A DNA stretch of 64,000 nucleotides, from contig NZ_SMGE01000001.1 in the NCBI RefSeq assembly GCF_004339525.1, positions 868,001 through 932,000 of the forward strand, given 5' to 3'. The position numbers and the translations under genes are program-made. Below, piece after piece: positions 7,070-16,490 of the stretch. The stretch is from Flavobacterium sp. 90. GTDB taxonomy: Bacteria; Bacteroidota; Bacteroidia; Flavobacteriales; Flavobacteriaceae. The notes beneath the pieces were generated by a model. That model was given only the letters and a program-made list of their open reading frames with translations. It was not told the DNA's origin and did not search any database. The stretch's first letter is position 1. Each line of letters starts with the position of its first letter.

Positions 7070-8251
7070 ATGGCACGGGCAATTGTACACATGGATTTGG
7101 ATACTTTTTTTGTATCCTGCGAAAGGTTAACTAACTCACAATTAGACGGAATTCCGCTAATTATTGGAGGCGGTGATCGTGGTGTTGTGGCCTCTTGTTC
7201 GTATGAAGCCAGACGTTTTGGAGTACGCTCAGCAATGCCTATTCATATGGCGATAAAACTTTGTCCGCAGGCGAAAATTATTAAAGGTGATATGGAATTA
7301 TATTCGCAATTGTCGCATAATGTTACGCAGGTTATTCAGGAAAAAGCACCGATAATGGAGAAAGCCAGTATCGATGAATTCTATCTTGATATTACCGGAA
7401 TGGACAAATTTCACGGTAGTTATAAATGGACTGATGAATTGGCTCAATCTGTAATTAGAGAAACCGGATTGCCTATTAGTTTTTCGTTATCTATTAATAA
7501 AACAGTTTCTAAAATTGCAACCGGTGAAGGTAAACCAAAAGGGAATTTAGAAATTCCGGAAAATGGCGTTCAGGCATTTTTAAATCCTTTATCGATCCAG
7601 AAAATACCAATGGTTGGTAATGTCACTTTTCAGCTTCTGTCAAGGATTGGCGTTCGTACAATTCAGACTTTATCTGAAATGCCAGCCGAAGTTTTACAAC
7701 AAATGATTGGCAAAAACGGTCTGGATATCTGGAAAAAAGCCAACGGAATCGATCATACGCCCGTAGAACCTTATACAGAAAGAAAATCAATTTCTACTGA
7801 GCATACTTTTTCTCAGGATACAATTGATATTGAAAAACTCAAAAGAATACTTATTGGAATGGTCGAAAAATTGGCTTTTCAATTGCGATCAGAACAATGG
7901 TTAACTTCAACAATTACCGTTAAAATACGTTACGCCAATTTTGATACTGAAACCAAGCAATGCAAAATAGCATATACCTCGGCAGATCATATTCTGACCA
8001 AAAATGTAATGGAACTTTTTGAAAAAGTGTATCAGCGTAGGATGCGATTGCGTTTGATTGGTATTCGCTTTAGCGGATTGGTTCGTGGTACCTATCAAAT
8101 TGATCTTTTTGAAGATACTGAGGAAATGCTTTCGCTTTATGCTGCGATGGATAAAATGAAAAGTCGTTATGGTTTTGATGCCGTAATGCGTTGCGCGGGA
8201 GCTCATTTCAAACCGAATAATAAAGACGAAATTTTAAAACGTAACAAATAA
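7070..8251 (+). CDS. dinB: Y-family translesion DNA polymerase (DinB/Pol IV type)
   Basis: Error-prone lesion-bypass polymerase of 393 residues. The palm carries Asp9 in VHMDLD and Asp102-Glu103 in KASIDEF, the metal-binding carboxylates. The steric region SCSYEARRFGVRS is typical of the family. A helix-hairpin-helix thumb and little-finger domain follow, and QIDLF (343-347) fits the beta-clamp binding motif. It is the first gene of a plus-strand operon: the next ORF starts at the base after its stop codon. The upstream spacer contains a candidate repressor operator, so induction on DNA damage is likely. It resembles DinB more than ImuB because all catalytic residues are retained. Confidence 0.92.
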   Translation: MARAIVHMDLDTFFVSCERLTNSQLDGIPLIIGGGDRGVVASCSYEARRFGVRSAMPIHMAIKLCPQAKIIKGDMELYSQLSHNVTQVIQEKAPIMEKASIDEFYLDITGMDKFHGSYKWTDELAQSVIRETGLPISFSLSINKTVSKIATGEGKPKGNLEIPENGVQAFLNPLSIQKIPMVGNVTFQLLSRIGVRTIQTLSEMPAEVLQQMIGKNGLDIWKKANGIDHTPVEPYTERKSISTEHTFSQDTIDIEKLKRILIGMVEKLAFQLRSEQWLTSTITVKIRYANFDTETKQCKIAYTSADHILTKNVMELFEKVYQRRMRLRLIGIRFSGLVRGTYQIDLFEDTEEMLSLYAAMDKMKSRYGFDAVMRCAGAHFKPNNKDEILKRNK

Positions 8252-11200
8252 ATGTATCTCAACTGTCATTCTTTTCACTCGCTTCGCTACGGCACGATTC
8301 CGCTCGATAAACTTATCGATCAGGGTGTTTCTTGCGGTGTAAAAGCTATGGCACTTACAGATATTAATACCGTAACGGGAATTTATGATTTTATAAGAGC
8401 CTGTGATAAAAAGGGAATTAAACCTCTTGTAGGAATAGAATTTCGTTCTAATCATCAATTTCGATATATTGGCTTAGCCAAAAATACTGAAGGATTGGGC
8501 GAAATGAATCGGTTTTTAACGGATCATAATTTTAGCGGAGAAACTTTGCCTTTAATTGCTCCTGAATTCGAGTCGGTTTTTGTGATTTATACTTTAGAAA
8601 ATGCTCCGAAGGAATTGCGTGAAAATGAATTTATCGGAGTTTGTCCGGATGAAGTTTTAAAACTTCTTACTTCAGGACATAAAAATAAAATAGCAAAAAT
8701 GGTTGTGCTTCAATCCGTAACTTTTAGTAATAAAAGAGAATTTAATCTGCATAAAATTCTACGCGCAATTGACACCAATATTATTTTATCAAAATTAACA
8801 GAAGTTGATTATTGCAAAACTTCGGAGAAAATGCTGCCTTTAGAATCGCTTTTACCTTATTATGAAAAATATCCCGAGATTATAGCCAATACACAGCAAA
8901 TAATTGATTCCTGCAATTTTGAATATGATTTTAAAACTCCAAAAAATAAAAAGTTTTTTACTGAAAATCGTGAAAGTGATATAGCAAAACTTAGAGAATT
9001 GGCTTATGACGGTTTATTATGGCGTTATGGAAAAGAAAATACACTTGCAAAAACACGTATAGAAAAAGAATTAAAAGTAGTTGACGAATTAGAATTTAGT
9101 GGTTATTTTTTAATCACCTGGGATATTGTTCGTTATAGCAATAGTCTGGGTTTTATGCATATTGGTCGTGGTAGCGGCGCCAATAGTATTATTGCCTATT
9201 GTTTAGGAATTACCGATATCTGTCCGCTTGAACTTGATTTGTATTTTGAGCGCTTTTTAAATTTAAATCGAAAAAGTCCTCCTGATTTTGATATCGATTG
9301 GAGCTGGAAAGAACGCAATACAATTTTAGAATATATATTCGATAAATACGGTCGCGATCACGTTGCTTTTTGCGGAACTAATGTAGAATTCAAACATCGC
9401 TCTATTTTTAGAGAAGTCGGAAAAGTATTTGGTCTTCCGAAAGAAGAATTAGACATGTTAGCCAAAAATCCGATGGCATTACACGAAACCAATTCTATCG
9501 TAAAACTAGTTCAGGAATACAGTATTATGATGAATAAATACCCTAATCAACGTAGTATGCACGCTTGTGGTATTATCATTTCTGAAGAACCAATTACTAA
9601 TTATACGCCGCTGGAAATGCCTCCAAAAGGATTCCCAATCGTGCTTTTTGACATGCATATTGCCGAAGAAATTGGTTTCGAAAAATTCGATATTTTAAGT
9701 CAGCGTGGAATTGGTCATATTGATGATAGTGTAAAACTAATTGAGAAAAACCGCGGAATAAAGGTTGATATTCGTAATACTTCGATTTCTAAAGACGAAG
9801 CTGTATGTAATATTTATTTGGCTCAAGGCCAAACTATTGGTTGTTTTTATATCGAAAGTCCAGCAATGCGTGGATTATTACGCCGACTGAATTGTGATAA
9901 TTATAAAATTCTTGTTGCAGCTTCTTCTATTATTCGTCCCGGCGTGGCGCAATCCGGAATGATGAAAGAGTATATTTTTCGTCATAATAATCCGGATCAG
10001 TTTCAATATTTTCATGAAGTTTTTAAGGAACATCTTGGCGAAACTTACGGGATTATGGTGTATCAAGAAGATGTGATAAAAATTGCCCAACATTACGGTG
10101 GACTTCCAGCTGCTGATGGTGATATCCTGCGTCGTGCCATGTCCGGAAAAGGACGTTCTATGGAAGCTTTACAAAAAGTAAAAGATAATTTCTTCGCTTG
10201 TTGTGCCCAGAAAGGTCATCCCGAAGCACTTAGTCAGGAAATTTACCGCCAGATTGAATCCTTTGCCGGGTTTTCGTTTTGCAAAGCGCACTCGGCTTCT
10301 TATGCCGTAGAAAGTTACCAAAGTTTATATCTTAAGATTAATTATCCTGTAGAATTTATGACAGCGGTAATCAACAATCAGGGCGGATTTTACAGAACCG
10401 AAGTTTATGTTCACGAAGCGCGTATGTCCGGCGGAACAATTATGAATCCTTGTGTAAATAAAAGTGAATATCAAACTACCGTTTATGGAACTGATATTTA
10501 TCTCGGTTTTATGCATTTGCAAAGTCTTGAATCTAAAACAGCTCATTTAATCGAATCGGATCGGGAGAAAAATGGTGATTTTCTTTCTTTAGAAGATTTT
10601 ATCAATCGGATACCTATTGGAATTGAAAGCATGAAAATTCTAATATTTATAGATGCTTTTCGTTTTACAGGAAAAACCAAAAATCAGCTTTTGGTCATTG
10701 CCAGTTTGCTCTTAAACAACTTCAAACCCGAAAACAGAAGTTTGATGTTAATGCAGGAACCAGTAAAAGAATATAAACTTCCTACTCTGGAACGTTCTTT
10801 ATATGAAGATGCTTTTGACGAAATCGAACTCTTAAGTTTTCCTGTATCATGTACGGTTTTTGATTTATTACAAACCAAATATCGAGGAAATATTATGGCG
10901 AAAGATCTTGTCATGCATCACAAAAAACAGGTTCGAATGTTGGCTTATCTAATCGCTCGAAAACAAGTTCCAACTAAAAAAGGAAATATGTATTTCGGGA
11001 CCTGGATTGATCACGAAGGTTCTTATTTTGATACAGCGCATTTTCCGGATAGTTTGGCAGAATATCCTTTTCAGGGCGGAGGTTGTTATTTACTTTTAGG
11101 AAATGTAGAAGTTGATTATCATTTTCCAACAATCACGATTATCAAAATGGCTAAGATGCCTTTTATTCCTGATCCAAGATATATGGATGCCAAAGATCAA

Positions 11201-11314
11201 TATAAAACCCAACAATTAATCAAGGAAGATGTTAGCCCTACGCATCGGGAACCTTATCCGCAAGGACATGAAATTAATTTGCCACGACATCGAATGAAAT
11301 TTCAGAATACATAA
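8252..11314 (+). CDS. dnaE2: DNA polymerase III alpha subunit, DnaE2-like (error-prone)
   Basis: C-family replicative-type polymerase of 1020 residues, shorter than the roughly 1,160-1,500 residues of housekeeping DnaE. It begins with a PHP domain (CHSFHS near residues 5-10, PLVGIEFR near 70). The catalytic palm has GRGSGANS and PDFDID (about 344-349, two of the metal aspartates), with the third expected in KFDILSQRG. A tandem HhH region (SFAGFSFCKAHSASYA) and an OB-fold end follow. ATG immediately follows the dinB stop, indicating translational coupling. With a Y-family polymerase and a LexA-like repressor next to it, the role is most likely damage-induced translesion synthesis, as for DnaE2/ImuC in ImuB systems. 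It is not the main replicase by context. No imuA homologue is nearby. Confidence 0.88.
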   Translation: MYLNCHSFHSLRYGTIPLDKLIDQGVSCGVKAMALTDINTVTGIYDFIRACDKKGIKPLVGIEFRSNHQFRYIGLAKNTEGLGEMNRFLTDHNFSGETLPLIAPEFESVFVIYTLENAPKELRENEFIGVCPDEVLKLLTSGHKNKIAKMVVLQSVTFSNKREFNLHKILRAIDTNIILSKLTEVDYCKTSEKMLPLESLLPYYEKYPEIIANTQQIIDSCNFEYDFKTPKNKKFFTENRESDIAKLRELAYDGLLWRYGKENTLAKTRIEKELKVVDELEFSGYFLITWDIVRYSNSLGFMHIGRGSGANSIIAYCLGITDICPLELDLYFERFLNLNRKSPPDFDIDWSWKERNTILEYIFDKYGRDHVAFCGTNVEFKHRSIFREVGKVFGLPKEELDMLAKNPMALHETNSIVKLVQEYSIMMNKYPNQRSMHACGIIISEEPITNYTPLEMPPKGFPIVLFDMHIAEEIGFEKFDILSQRGIGHIDDSVKLIEKNRGIKVDIRNTSISKDEAVCNIYLAQGQTIGCFYIESPAMRGLLRRLNCDNYKILVAASSIIRPGVAQSGMMKEYIFRHNNPDQFQYFHEVFKEHLGETYGIMVYQEDVIKIAQHYGGLPAADGDILRRAMSGKGRSMEALQKVKDNFFACCAQKGHPEALSQEIYRQIESFAGFSFCKAHSASYAVESYQSLYLKINYPVEFMTAVINNQGGFYRTEVYVHEARMSGGTIMNPCVNKSEYQTTVYGTDIYLGFMHLQSLESKTAHLIESDREKNGDFLSLEDFINRIPIGIESMKILIFIDAFRFTGKTKNQLLVIASLLLNNFKPENRSLMLMQEPVKEYKLPTLERSLYEDAFDEIELLSFPVSCTVFDLLQTKYRGNIMAKDLVMHHKKQVRMLAYLIARKQVPTKKGNMYFGTWIDHEGSYFDTAHFPDSLAEYPFQGGGCYLLLGNVEVDYHFPTITIIKMAKMPFIPDPRYMDAKDQYKTQQLIKEDVSPTHREPYPQGHEINLPRHRMKFQNT

Positions 11315-11368
11315 ATAATTGAGGCATAATTTTTTAAATAATAGAAGACGAAATTACGTTATATACAG

Positions 11369-12754
11369 ATGAAAAAGCAAGAATACGCCATAGTAGATAT
11401 CGAAACCACCGGTGGAAACGCCAGTGGCAGCCGCATTACCGAAATTGCCATTATCATTCATGACGGAGAAAACGTGATTGAACGATATGAAACGCTTGTG
11501 AATCCCGAAAAGGAAATTCCAATTTCGATTTTTGCCTTAACAGGAATTAATAATGAAATGGTAGCTAATGCGCCAATCTTTGATGATATTTCGGAGAAAG
11601 TACTAGAAATGCTTACAGATCGAATCTTCGTGGCGCATAATGTCAATTTTGATTATTCATTTGTTCGTCATCAACTCGAACAAGCAGGTTTTAAATGGAC
11701 AGCCAGAAAGTTGTGTACCGTTCGCGCAGCCAGAAAAATCAGACCAGGTTTCTCCTCCTATAGTTTAGGAAAACTTTGTAATTCGCTTGATATACCTTTA
11801 GAAAACCAACATCGTGCCGGCGGAGATGCAGCTGCCACGGCAATATTATTTTCGCGATTACTCGAATGGGACGATGAAGGTCATATTGAACAAATGATCA
11901 AAAACACGGCACAAGATCAGCGTTTACCTCCTAATCTTCCGCCAGAAGATTTTGATAATTTACCTGAAAAACCGGGTGTATATTATTTTTATAATGAGGT
12001 AAATAAAGTAATCTATGTGGGTAAAGCGGTTAATATAAAAAAACGTGTTGCTTCTCATTTTAGCGGACACAAAATTAATCCGCAAAGGCAAAATTTCTTG
12101 CGCGATATTTACTCGATTTCCTTTGAAGTTTGTGGCAACGAATTGATGGCTCTTTTATTAGAATGTACCGAAATTAAACATCTTTGGCCAACTTATAACA
12201 GAGCTTTAAAACGATTTGAACCCAAATTTGGGCTGTATGAATATGAAGCCCGTAACGGATACAAATATCTCGCTATTGGAAAACTCAATAAATTTCAGTC
12301 TTGTATTGAGCATTTTAGTAGCTTACACGAAGCAACAAATATATTGCGAGGTTTGGCAGAACGATTTGACATTGATTATAGATTTTGCAAATATTCAAAA
12401 CCTGAAGAAGGTGAAGTATTTCAAAATAAAGATAAAGATTTACCCGATGTTTCGCTCCACAATGAGCAAGTCGGCAATGCTATTGATTTTTTATTAAACA
12501 ACAGACCTTCTTTTGCGATTATAGAAAAAGGAAGAACGGCAGGAGAAAGAAGTTGTATCTGGATAGAAAATGGTCATTTTTATGGTATGGGATATATTCC
12601 GTCAGATGTTGCGATTACTGATTCTTCAGAAATAAAAGATTATGCTACGCCTTATAAAAGCAATCAATACATTGTACAATTGATTTTTGCTTATGCGGAA
12701 AAAAATCCGCGAAAAGTTTTTTTCAATAAGAACTTGCTAAAATCAGGAATATGA
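11369..12754 (+). CDS. DEDDh exonuclease - GIY-YIG endonuclease fusion
   Basis: Two nucleases in one 461-residue protein. Residues about 5-170 form a DnaQ-like 3'-5' exonuclease with VDIETTG (Asp10, Glu12), HNVNFD and a final H-R-A-G-G-D-A motif. About 195-290 form a UvrC/Cho-type GIY-YIG domain with GVYYFY, VIYVGKA and the following arginine. The C-terminal 170 residues have no recognised fold. It lies 54 bp downstream of the DnaE2-like gene in the same direction and is probably in the same operon. It could proofread or trim for the error-prone polymerase and incise lesions as Cho does; this division of work is inference. Similar exonuclease-GIY-YIG fusions are known in other bacteria. Confidence 0.85.
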   Translation: MKKQEYAIVDIETTGGNASGSRITEIAIIIHDGENVIERYETLVNPEKEIPISIFALTGINNEMVANAPIFDDISEKVLEMLTDRIFVAHNVNFDYSFVRHQLEQAGFKWTARKLCTVRAARKIRPGFSSYSLGKLCNSLDIPLENQHRAGGDAAATAILFSRLLEWDDEGHIEQMIKNTAQDQRLPPNLPPEDFDNLPEKPGVYYFYNEVNKVIYVGKAVNIKKRVASHFSGHKINPQRQNFLRDIYSISFEVCGNELMALLLECTEIKHLWPTYNRALKRFEPKFGLYEYEARNGYKYLAIGKLNKFQSCIEHFSSLHEATNILRGLAERFDIDYRFCKYSKPEEGEVFQNKDKDLPDVSLHNEQVGNAIDFLLNNRPSFAIIEKGRTAGERSCIWIENGHFYGMGYIPSDVAITDSSEIKDYATPYKSNQYIVQLIFAYAEKNPRKVFFNKNLLKSGI

Positions 12755-12802
12755 AACTAATCTAATTTAAAAAATAGAGCTATAAACTAAAAGTATTGAC
12801 TT

Positions 12803-13429
12803 ATGACACTATTTAGCGATACCGAATTATTTGCCACAGGTTTAAAAGGAAAAAAAATATTTGACCTGCCTGATGCAGAACTTATTTTGATCGATAACTT
12901 TTTTACCAAAGAAGAATCTGATCGCTTTTATGAAAAAATACTTCATCAAACTAAATGGAGAGAATATGAAATGGAAATGTATGATAAAATTGTTACGGCT
13001 CCCCGAATGATTTCGTGGTATGAAGACAAAGATAATGTTGGAGCAGATCAAAATGGTCCAGATTGGACTTATAATTTATTAACGATTAGAGGCCGTGTCG
13101 AAAGAGAAACTCAGATTGAATTTAATAGTCTCTTGCTTAATTTATACCGAGATGGCAATGATGGTGTTTCGTGGCATAGCGACAAAGAACATAACTCGGG
13201 ACCAAATCCAATTATTGCTTCGGTAACTTTTGGGGAAACCAGAATGTTCAGACTTCGTCATAAATTTCGCAAAGAAATTCCGCAAGTAGAAATTCCTTTG
13301 CATCACGGATCTTTTCTATTAATGGCGGGAACAACCAATAGTTTCTGGCAACATCAGGTTCCTAAAACAGCCAAAAATGTATTGCCACGAATCAATTTAA
13401 CCTTTAGACGAACTAACCGAAGCGAATGA
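12803..13429 (+). CDS. alkB: AlkB-like 2-oxoglutarate/Fe(II) DNA dioxygenase
   Basis: Oxidative demethylase for alkylated bases (1-methyladenine and 3-methylcytosine class), 208 residues. The jelly-roll core shows the iron ligands His125 and Asp127 in WHSDKEH and a distal His in WQHQVPKT. The 2-oxoglutarate-binding arginines are in RINLTFRR, and FGETRMFRLRHK forms the substrate lid. It follows the exonuclease gene by 48 bp and closes the damage-tolerance cluster, adding direct reversal to translesion synthesis. No frameshift or missing residue was seen. It could also act on RNA, as some AlkB homologues do. Confidence 0.92.
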   Translation: MTLFSDTELFATGLKGKKIFDLPDAELILIDNFFTKEESDRFYEKILHQTKWREYEMEMYDKIVTAPRMISWYEDKDNVGADQNGPDWTYNLLTIRGRVERETQIEFNSLLLNLYRDGNDGVSWHSDKEHNSGPNPIIASVTFGETRMFRLRHKFRKEIPQVEIPLHHGSFLLMAGTTNSFWQHQVPKTAKNVLPRINLTFRRTNRSE

Positions 13430-13549
13430 TTTGTAAATCACTTAAAATGAGTTTTATTTTAACGCTGAAACGACGAGGAAAATTCCTCCTCTAAAAGTTA
13501 AAATACTCAGTACATGAACCTTTTATTAGGCAGAACCTATCTTTTTTAC

Positions 13550-13557
13550 TACTTTTG
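13550..13557 (+). promoter_or_regulatory. Predicted -7 promoter element of DUF1810 gene
   Basis: TACTTTTG fits TANNTTTG exactly and is followed by GCAA, as at the prfC and rpsU promoters in this window. It lies 30 bp before the ATG. No clear TTTG at -33. Confidence 0.6.
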
Positions 13558-13586
13558 CAACCTTTTTTTATATATACATTACTATA

Positions 13587-14048
13587 ATGGCTTATTCAAA
13601 CAATGATTTATTGCGCTTTTTAGATGCACAAAACAAACTTTATCTTACTGCTTTTTCTGAAATCAAAAAAGGAAAAAAAGAGACACATTGGATGTGGTTC
13701 ATTTTTCCTCAGATTAAAGGATTAGGCTCAAGTGATACTGCAAATTATTATGCCATTAACGATCTCAAAGAAGCAACCGAATATTTAGAGCATCCTATTT
13801 TAGGGAAACATCTTATAGAAATTTCGGAGTTATTTTTGACTTTCAAACGAAAATCAGCCGATGGAATTTTAGGTGATTTAGATGCACGCAAATTACGTTC
13901 TTCTATGACGCTTTTCTCTTTGGTTGAAAATACAAATCCTGTATTTCAGGAAGTTTTAGAAGCTTTTTTCTCAGGAGAATCAGATCCTCTTACCTTATCT
14001 ATTATTAATTCAACCATAAAATCATCTGTCGAAACTGAAATGGTGTAA
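13587..14048 (+). CDS. DUF1810 family protein
   Basis: Small soluble protein of 153 residues, recognised as DUF1810 by the FLDAQN start, the HWMWFIFPQIKGLG block (about residues 32-45), YYAI and the HPILG region. There is no signal peptide or membrane helix. The molecular function of this family is not established to my knowledge. It has its own TACTTTTG promoter element and follows alkB by 157 bp in the same direction, so it is probably a separate transcript. The length is normal for the family. Confidence 0.85.
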   Translation: MAYSNNDLLRFLDAQNKLYLTAFSEIKKGKKETHWMWFIFPQIKGLGSSDTANYYAINDLKEATEYLEHPILGKHLIEISELFLTFKRKSADGILGDLDARKLRSSMTLFSLVENTNPVFQEVLEAFFSGESDPLTLSIINSTIKSSVETEMV

Positions 14049-14086
14049 TTTATACTAACTTTTTCCAGATTATTTAAATTAAAAAG

Positions 14087-14129
14087 ACACTGCGTTTTTT
14101 GCTTTTGCAAATTGGTAGTGTTTTTTTTT
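14087..14129 (+). terminator. Possible terminator of DUF1810 gene
   Basis: ACACT (14087-14091) pairs with AGTGT (14117-14121), with weaker inner pairing (TGC/GCA), followed by an uninterrupted T run. The stem is short, so this is tentative. Confidence 0.4.
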
Positions 14130-14136
14130 ATGCCCA

Positions 14137-14297
14137 CGGGTTTTACGGATTAAACGGATTTACATAGATTTCTGTTTTAAACTTTATATTTCTTGTTTTT
14201 AGATATAAAAAATGCCTTGTTTTTAGCAAGGCATTTTTTGTATTCTATTATTGAGTAATAAAAGATCAGCGTTAATCTGTTTAATCCGTAAAACCCG
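14137..14297. repeat. 27-bp inverted repeat flanking a terminator
   Basis: Arms at 14137-14163 and 14271-14297 (CGGGTTTTACGGATTAAAC and complement) match with two or three differences and enclose the hairpin at 14207-14239. The arrangement resembles the nested inverted repeats at 1339-1527 and 6030-6200, with a different arm sequence. Confidence 0.65.
14207..14239. terminator. Bidirectional Rho-independent terminator
   Basis: A run, stem TGCCTTG / CAAGGCA, T run. It lies between the convergent DUF1810 and APC permease genes and can act in both directions. Confidence 0.8.
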
Positions 14298-14355
14298 CGG
14301 ATAAATCATATTTATACTTAGAAACTAAGTGTCTAAGCGACTTAGCACCTTTCCT

Positions 14356-15768
14356 TTAATCTTCTTTCGGTTTTGTTAGGTAATATACCGGAATTCCTGT
14401 TAGCATAATTAATACTCCCCAACCACAAGTTGAGAATTTTGTAATTAATAAAGAAACACAAATTGCCGCTGCGATCACAATATACAACATTGGCAAAAAC
14501 GGGTATCCAAATGCCTTGTAAGGTCTTTCTAAATCCGGCATTTTTTTGCGTAAGATGAAGATTCCGTAGATTGTTAGTATATAAAAAATCAATACAATGA
14601 TGATTACGAAATCTAATAAGTCTCCATATTTACCTGTCAAACATAAAGCCGAAGCCCAAATACATTGCGCCCAAAGTGCCCAAGCCGGAACACTTGATTT
14701 GTTTAAAACAGCTGCTTTTTTAAAGAACAAACCATCTTTTGCCATTGTATAATATACTCTTGCACCAGCCATAATTAATCCGTTGTTGCAGGCAAAAGTC
14801 GAAATCATGATCATAATTGCAATGATCAGTGTTCCAATGTTTCCAAAAATATAATGCGAAGCTACAACTGCTACTCTATCTGATTTTGCTGTTGCAATTT
14901 CGTTTAACGGAACTACAGCCAAGTACATCAAATTTGTCAGTACATAAATAATTGTCACAATAAAGGTCCCTAAAAATAAGCTGAAACCAACATTCCTTTT
15001 TGGATTTTTAATTTCTCCAGCGATAAAAGTCACACCATTCCAAGCGTCACTTGAGAATAAAGATCCAACCATTGCAGCAGAAATTCCCGTAATCAAAGCT
15101 GTTCCGCCAATTGGTAACCATGAACCACTTTCGGCATTATACGAACGAGGAGTCCAGGCATCTGTCCAGTTCGCATCCCAAATAGAAGCTTTTGCTCCTA
15201 ATGTTAATCCGAAAACTATTAAACCTAATAATGACAGTATTTTGATAATCGTAAGGACAGTTTGAAGAATTTTTCCGTTTTTAACACCACGGCTATTAAT
15301 AAAAGTCAGTAAGATAATGGTAACAATTGATACTAATTGTGCTGCATTGAGTTTAAAAGATCCCAATTCATAAAGTATATTTTCATCACTTAGCGGCTCA
15401 TATAGATAAGCTGCGAATTTTGAGAATGCCACCCCAACAGCTGCAATGGTTCCGGTTTGAATTACGGCGAAAAAACTCCAACCGTATAAAAACGCGATTA
15501 GTTTATTATAAGCTTCTTTTAGATATACATACTGCCCTCCTGCTTTTGGGAACATTGCACTCAACTCTCCGTAACTTACTGCGGCTATAATTGTGATCAA
15601 TCCTGAGATTAACCAAATTAGCGTTAACCATCCTGCAGAACCTACTTGTCTGGCGATATCAGCACTTACAATAAATATTCCGGATCCAATCATCGAACCT
15701 ACAACAAGCATGGTTCCGTCTAATAATCCGAGTTCTCTTTTAAAATTTTCCTGGTCGTTTTCTTGCAT
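14356..15768 (-). CDS. APC family amino acid permease
   Basis: Inner-membrane amino acid transporter or exchanger of 470 residues with about 12 hydrophobic helices. TM1 holds the APC signature GSMIGSGIFIV (about 22-32), and TM2-TM3 has the conserved YGELSAMFPKAGGQYVYL stretch. The overall pattern is closest to the L-type/SteT-YfnA branch (serine/threonine or neutral amino acid exchange), but the substrate cannot be read from sequence. It is a single gene on the minus strand. Its end is bounded by a bidirectional terminator, and a long AT-rich spacer lies upstream. A second, different APC permease is at 55415-56890. Confidence 0.88.
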   Translation of the reverse strand: MQENDQENFKRELGLLDGTMLVVGSMIGSGIFIVSADIARQVGSAGWLTLIWLISGLITIIAAVSYGELSAMFPKAGGQYVYLKEAYNKLIAFLYGWSFFAVIQTGTIAAVGVAFSKFAAYLYEPLSDENILYELGSFKLNAAQLVSIVTIILLTFINSRGVKNGKILQTVLTIIKILSLLGLIVFGLTLGAKASIWDANWTDAWTPRSYNAESGSWLPIGGTALITGISAAMVGSLFSSDAWNGVTFIAGEIKNPKRNVGFSLFLGTFIVTIIYVLTNLMYLAVVPLNEIATAKSDRVAVVASHYIFGNIGTLIIAIMIMISTFACNNGLIMAGARVYYTMAKDGLFFKKAAVLNKSSVPAWALWAQCIWASALCLTGKYGDLLDFVIIIVLIFYILTIYGIFILRKKMPDLERPYKAFGYPFLPMLYIVIAAAICVSLLITKFSTCGWGVLIMLTGIPVYYLTKPKED

Positions 15769-16490
15769 TATTTTGGTTTTTGGGTTGGTTAAAGATATAC
15801 TTTTTTCTGAGATTGTATAACTCTGATTATTAGTTTATATCTAATTCTTGATGTTCTGTTTTGTTCTTAAAATGCAAATTAACGAAATCGATATAATTAC
15901 AAAATAGTATAGACCGATTTTCCTTTAAAATTGACCGAAAATAAAATCTCATCAAACTACTAGATATTTAATGTAAAAACATTAAACCTTAAAAAAACAG
16001 AAAACTGTTTTTTTAATCATTCTAAAAGTGCCCTCCAACGAAAGTAACAAAGCTCTAAAAAAAACCTAAATCAAGGCTTTAATAAGTTAAACAAAAACAA
16101 CTAATTAATTGCATTATAATTTATTAGTCAAAAGTATTTAAAATTAGTTGCATTAACTCTTTTTTTTAAATCAAAAGTTAAAACTGATTTTTACAAACAA
16201 CAAACCAAAACACAAAAAACTGATTACCAATTATTTAAATGACAAAAATACATTTATCAGATAATTTAACAAGAAAAAATAAATCATCCGTTAAACTCTA
16301 TTCTTTTTTTGCTAAATTTGATACAGGAGTTAATCGGCCTTAAAATTTCAAATATTTCATTAACAATTGTTTATACTTTTAATAAAAAAAAACATAATCC
16401 CAAAAAAGATTATAAAAACAGAGAAGAACCACTTACAAAGCAAACTTTGCAAGACAGAAGACTAATTATTAACCTACAAATTCAAAAATT
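15769..16490. other. 722-bp AT-rich divergent spacer
   Basis: Non-coding between the divergent APC permease and histidine kinase genes. Contents: a dyad TTTAATGT/ACATTAAA (15967-15986), a hairpin with A and T runs (AAAAAAACAG/CTGTTTTTTT, 15991-16014) that could terminate transcription either way, and a -7 candidate at 16313-16320. An 80-codon frame at 16309-16551 has no coding character. Otherwise nothing recognisable. Confidence 0.55.
16313..16320 (+). promoter_or_regulatory. Candidate -7 promoter element of kinase-regulator pair
   Basis: TAAATTTG fits TANNTTTG. It would give a leader of about 165 bases before the kinase ATG. There is no convincing -33 TTTG at 17-18 bp. Confidence 0.4.

Noticed and set aside
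7065..7070. Shine-Dalgarno sequence for dinB
   Set aside because: AAGGAG directly touches the ATG, leaving no spacing for ribosome binding.
6985..7092. N-terminal extension of the S24 repressor
   Set aside because: It would cross the divergent promoter and overlap dinB; the protein from ATG 6984 starts at a normal XRE domain.
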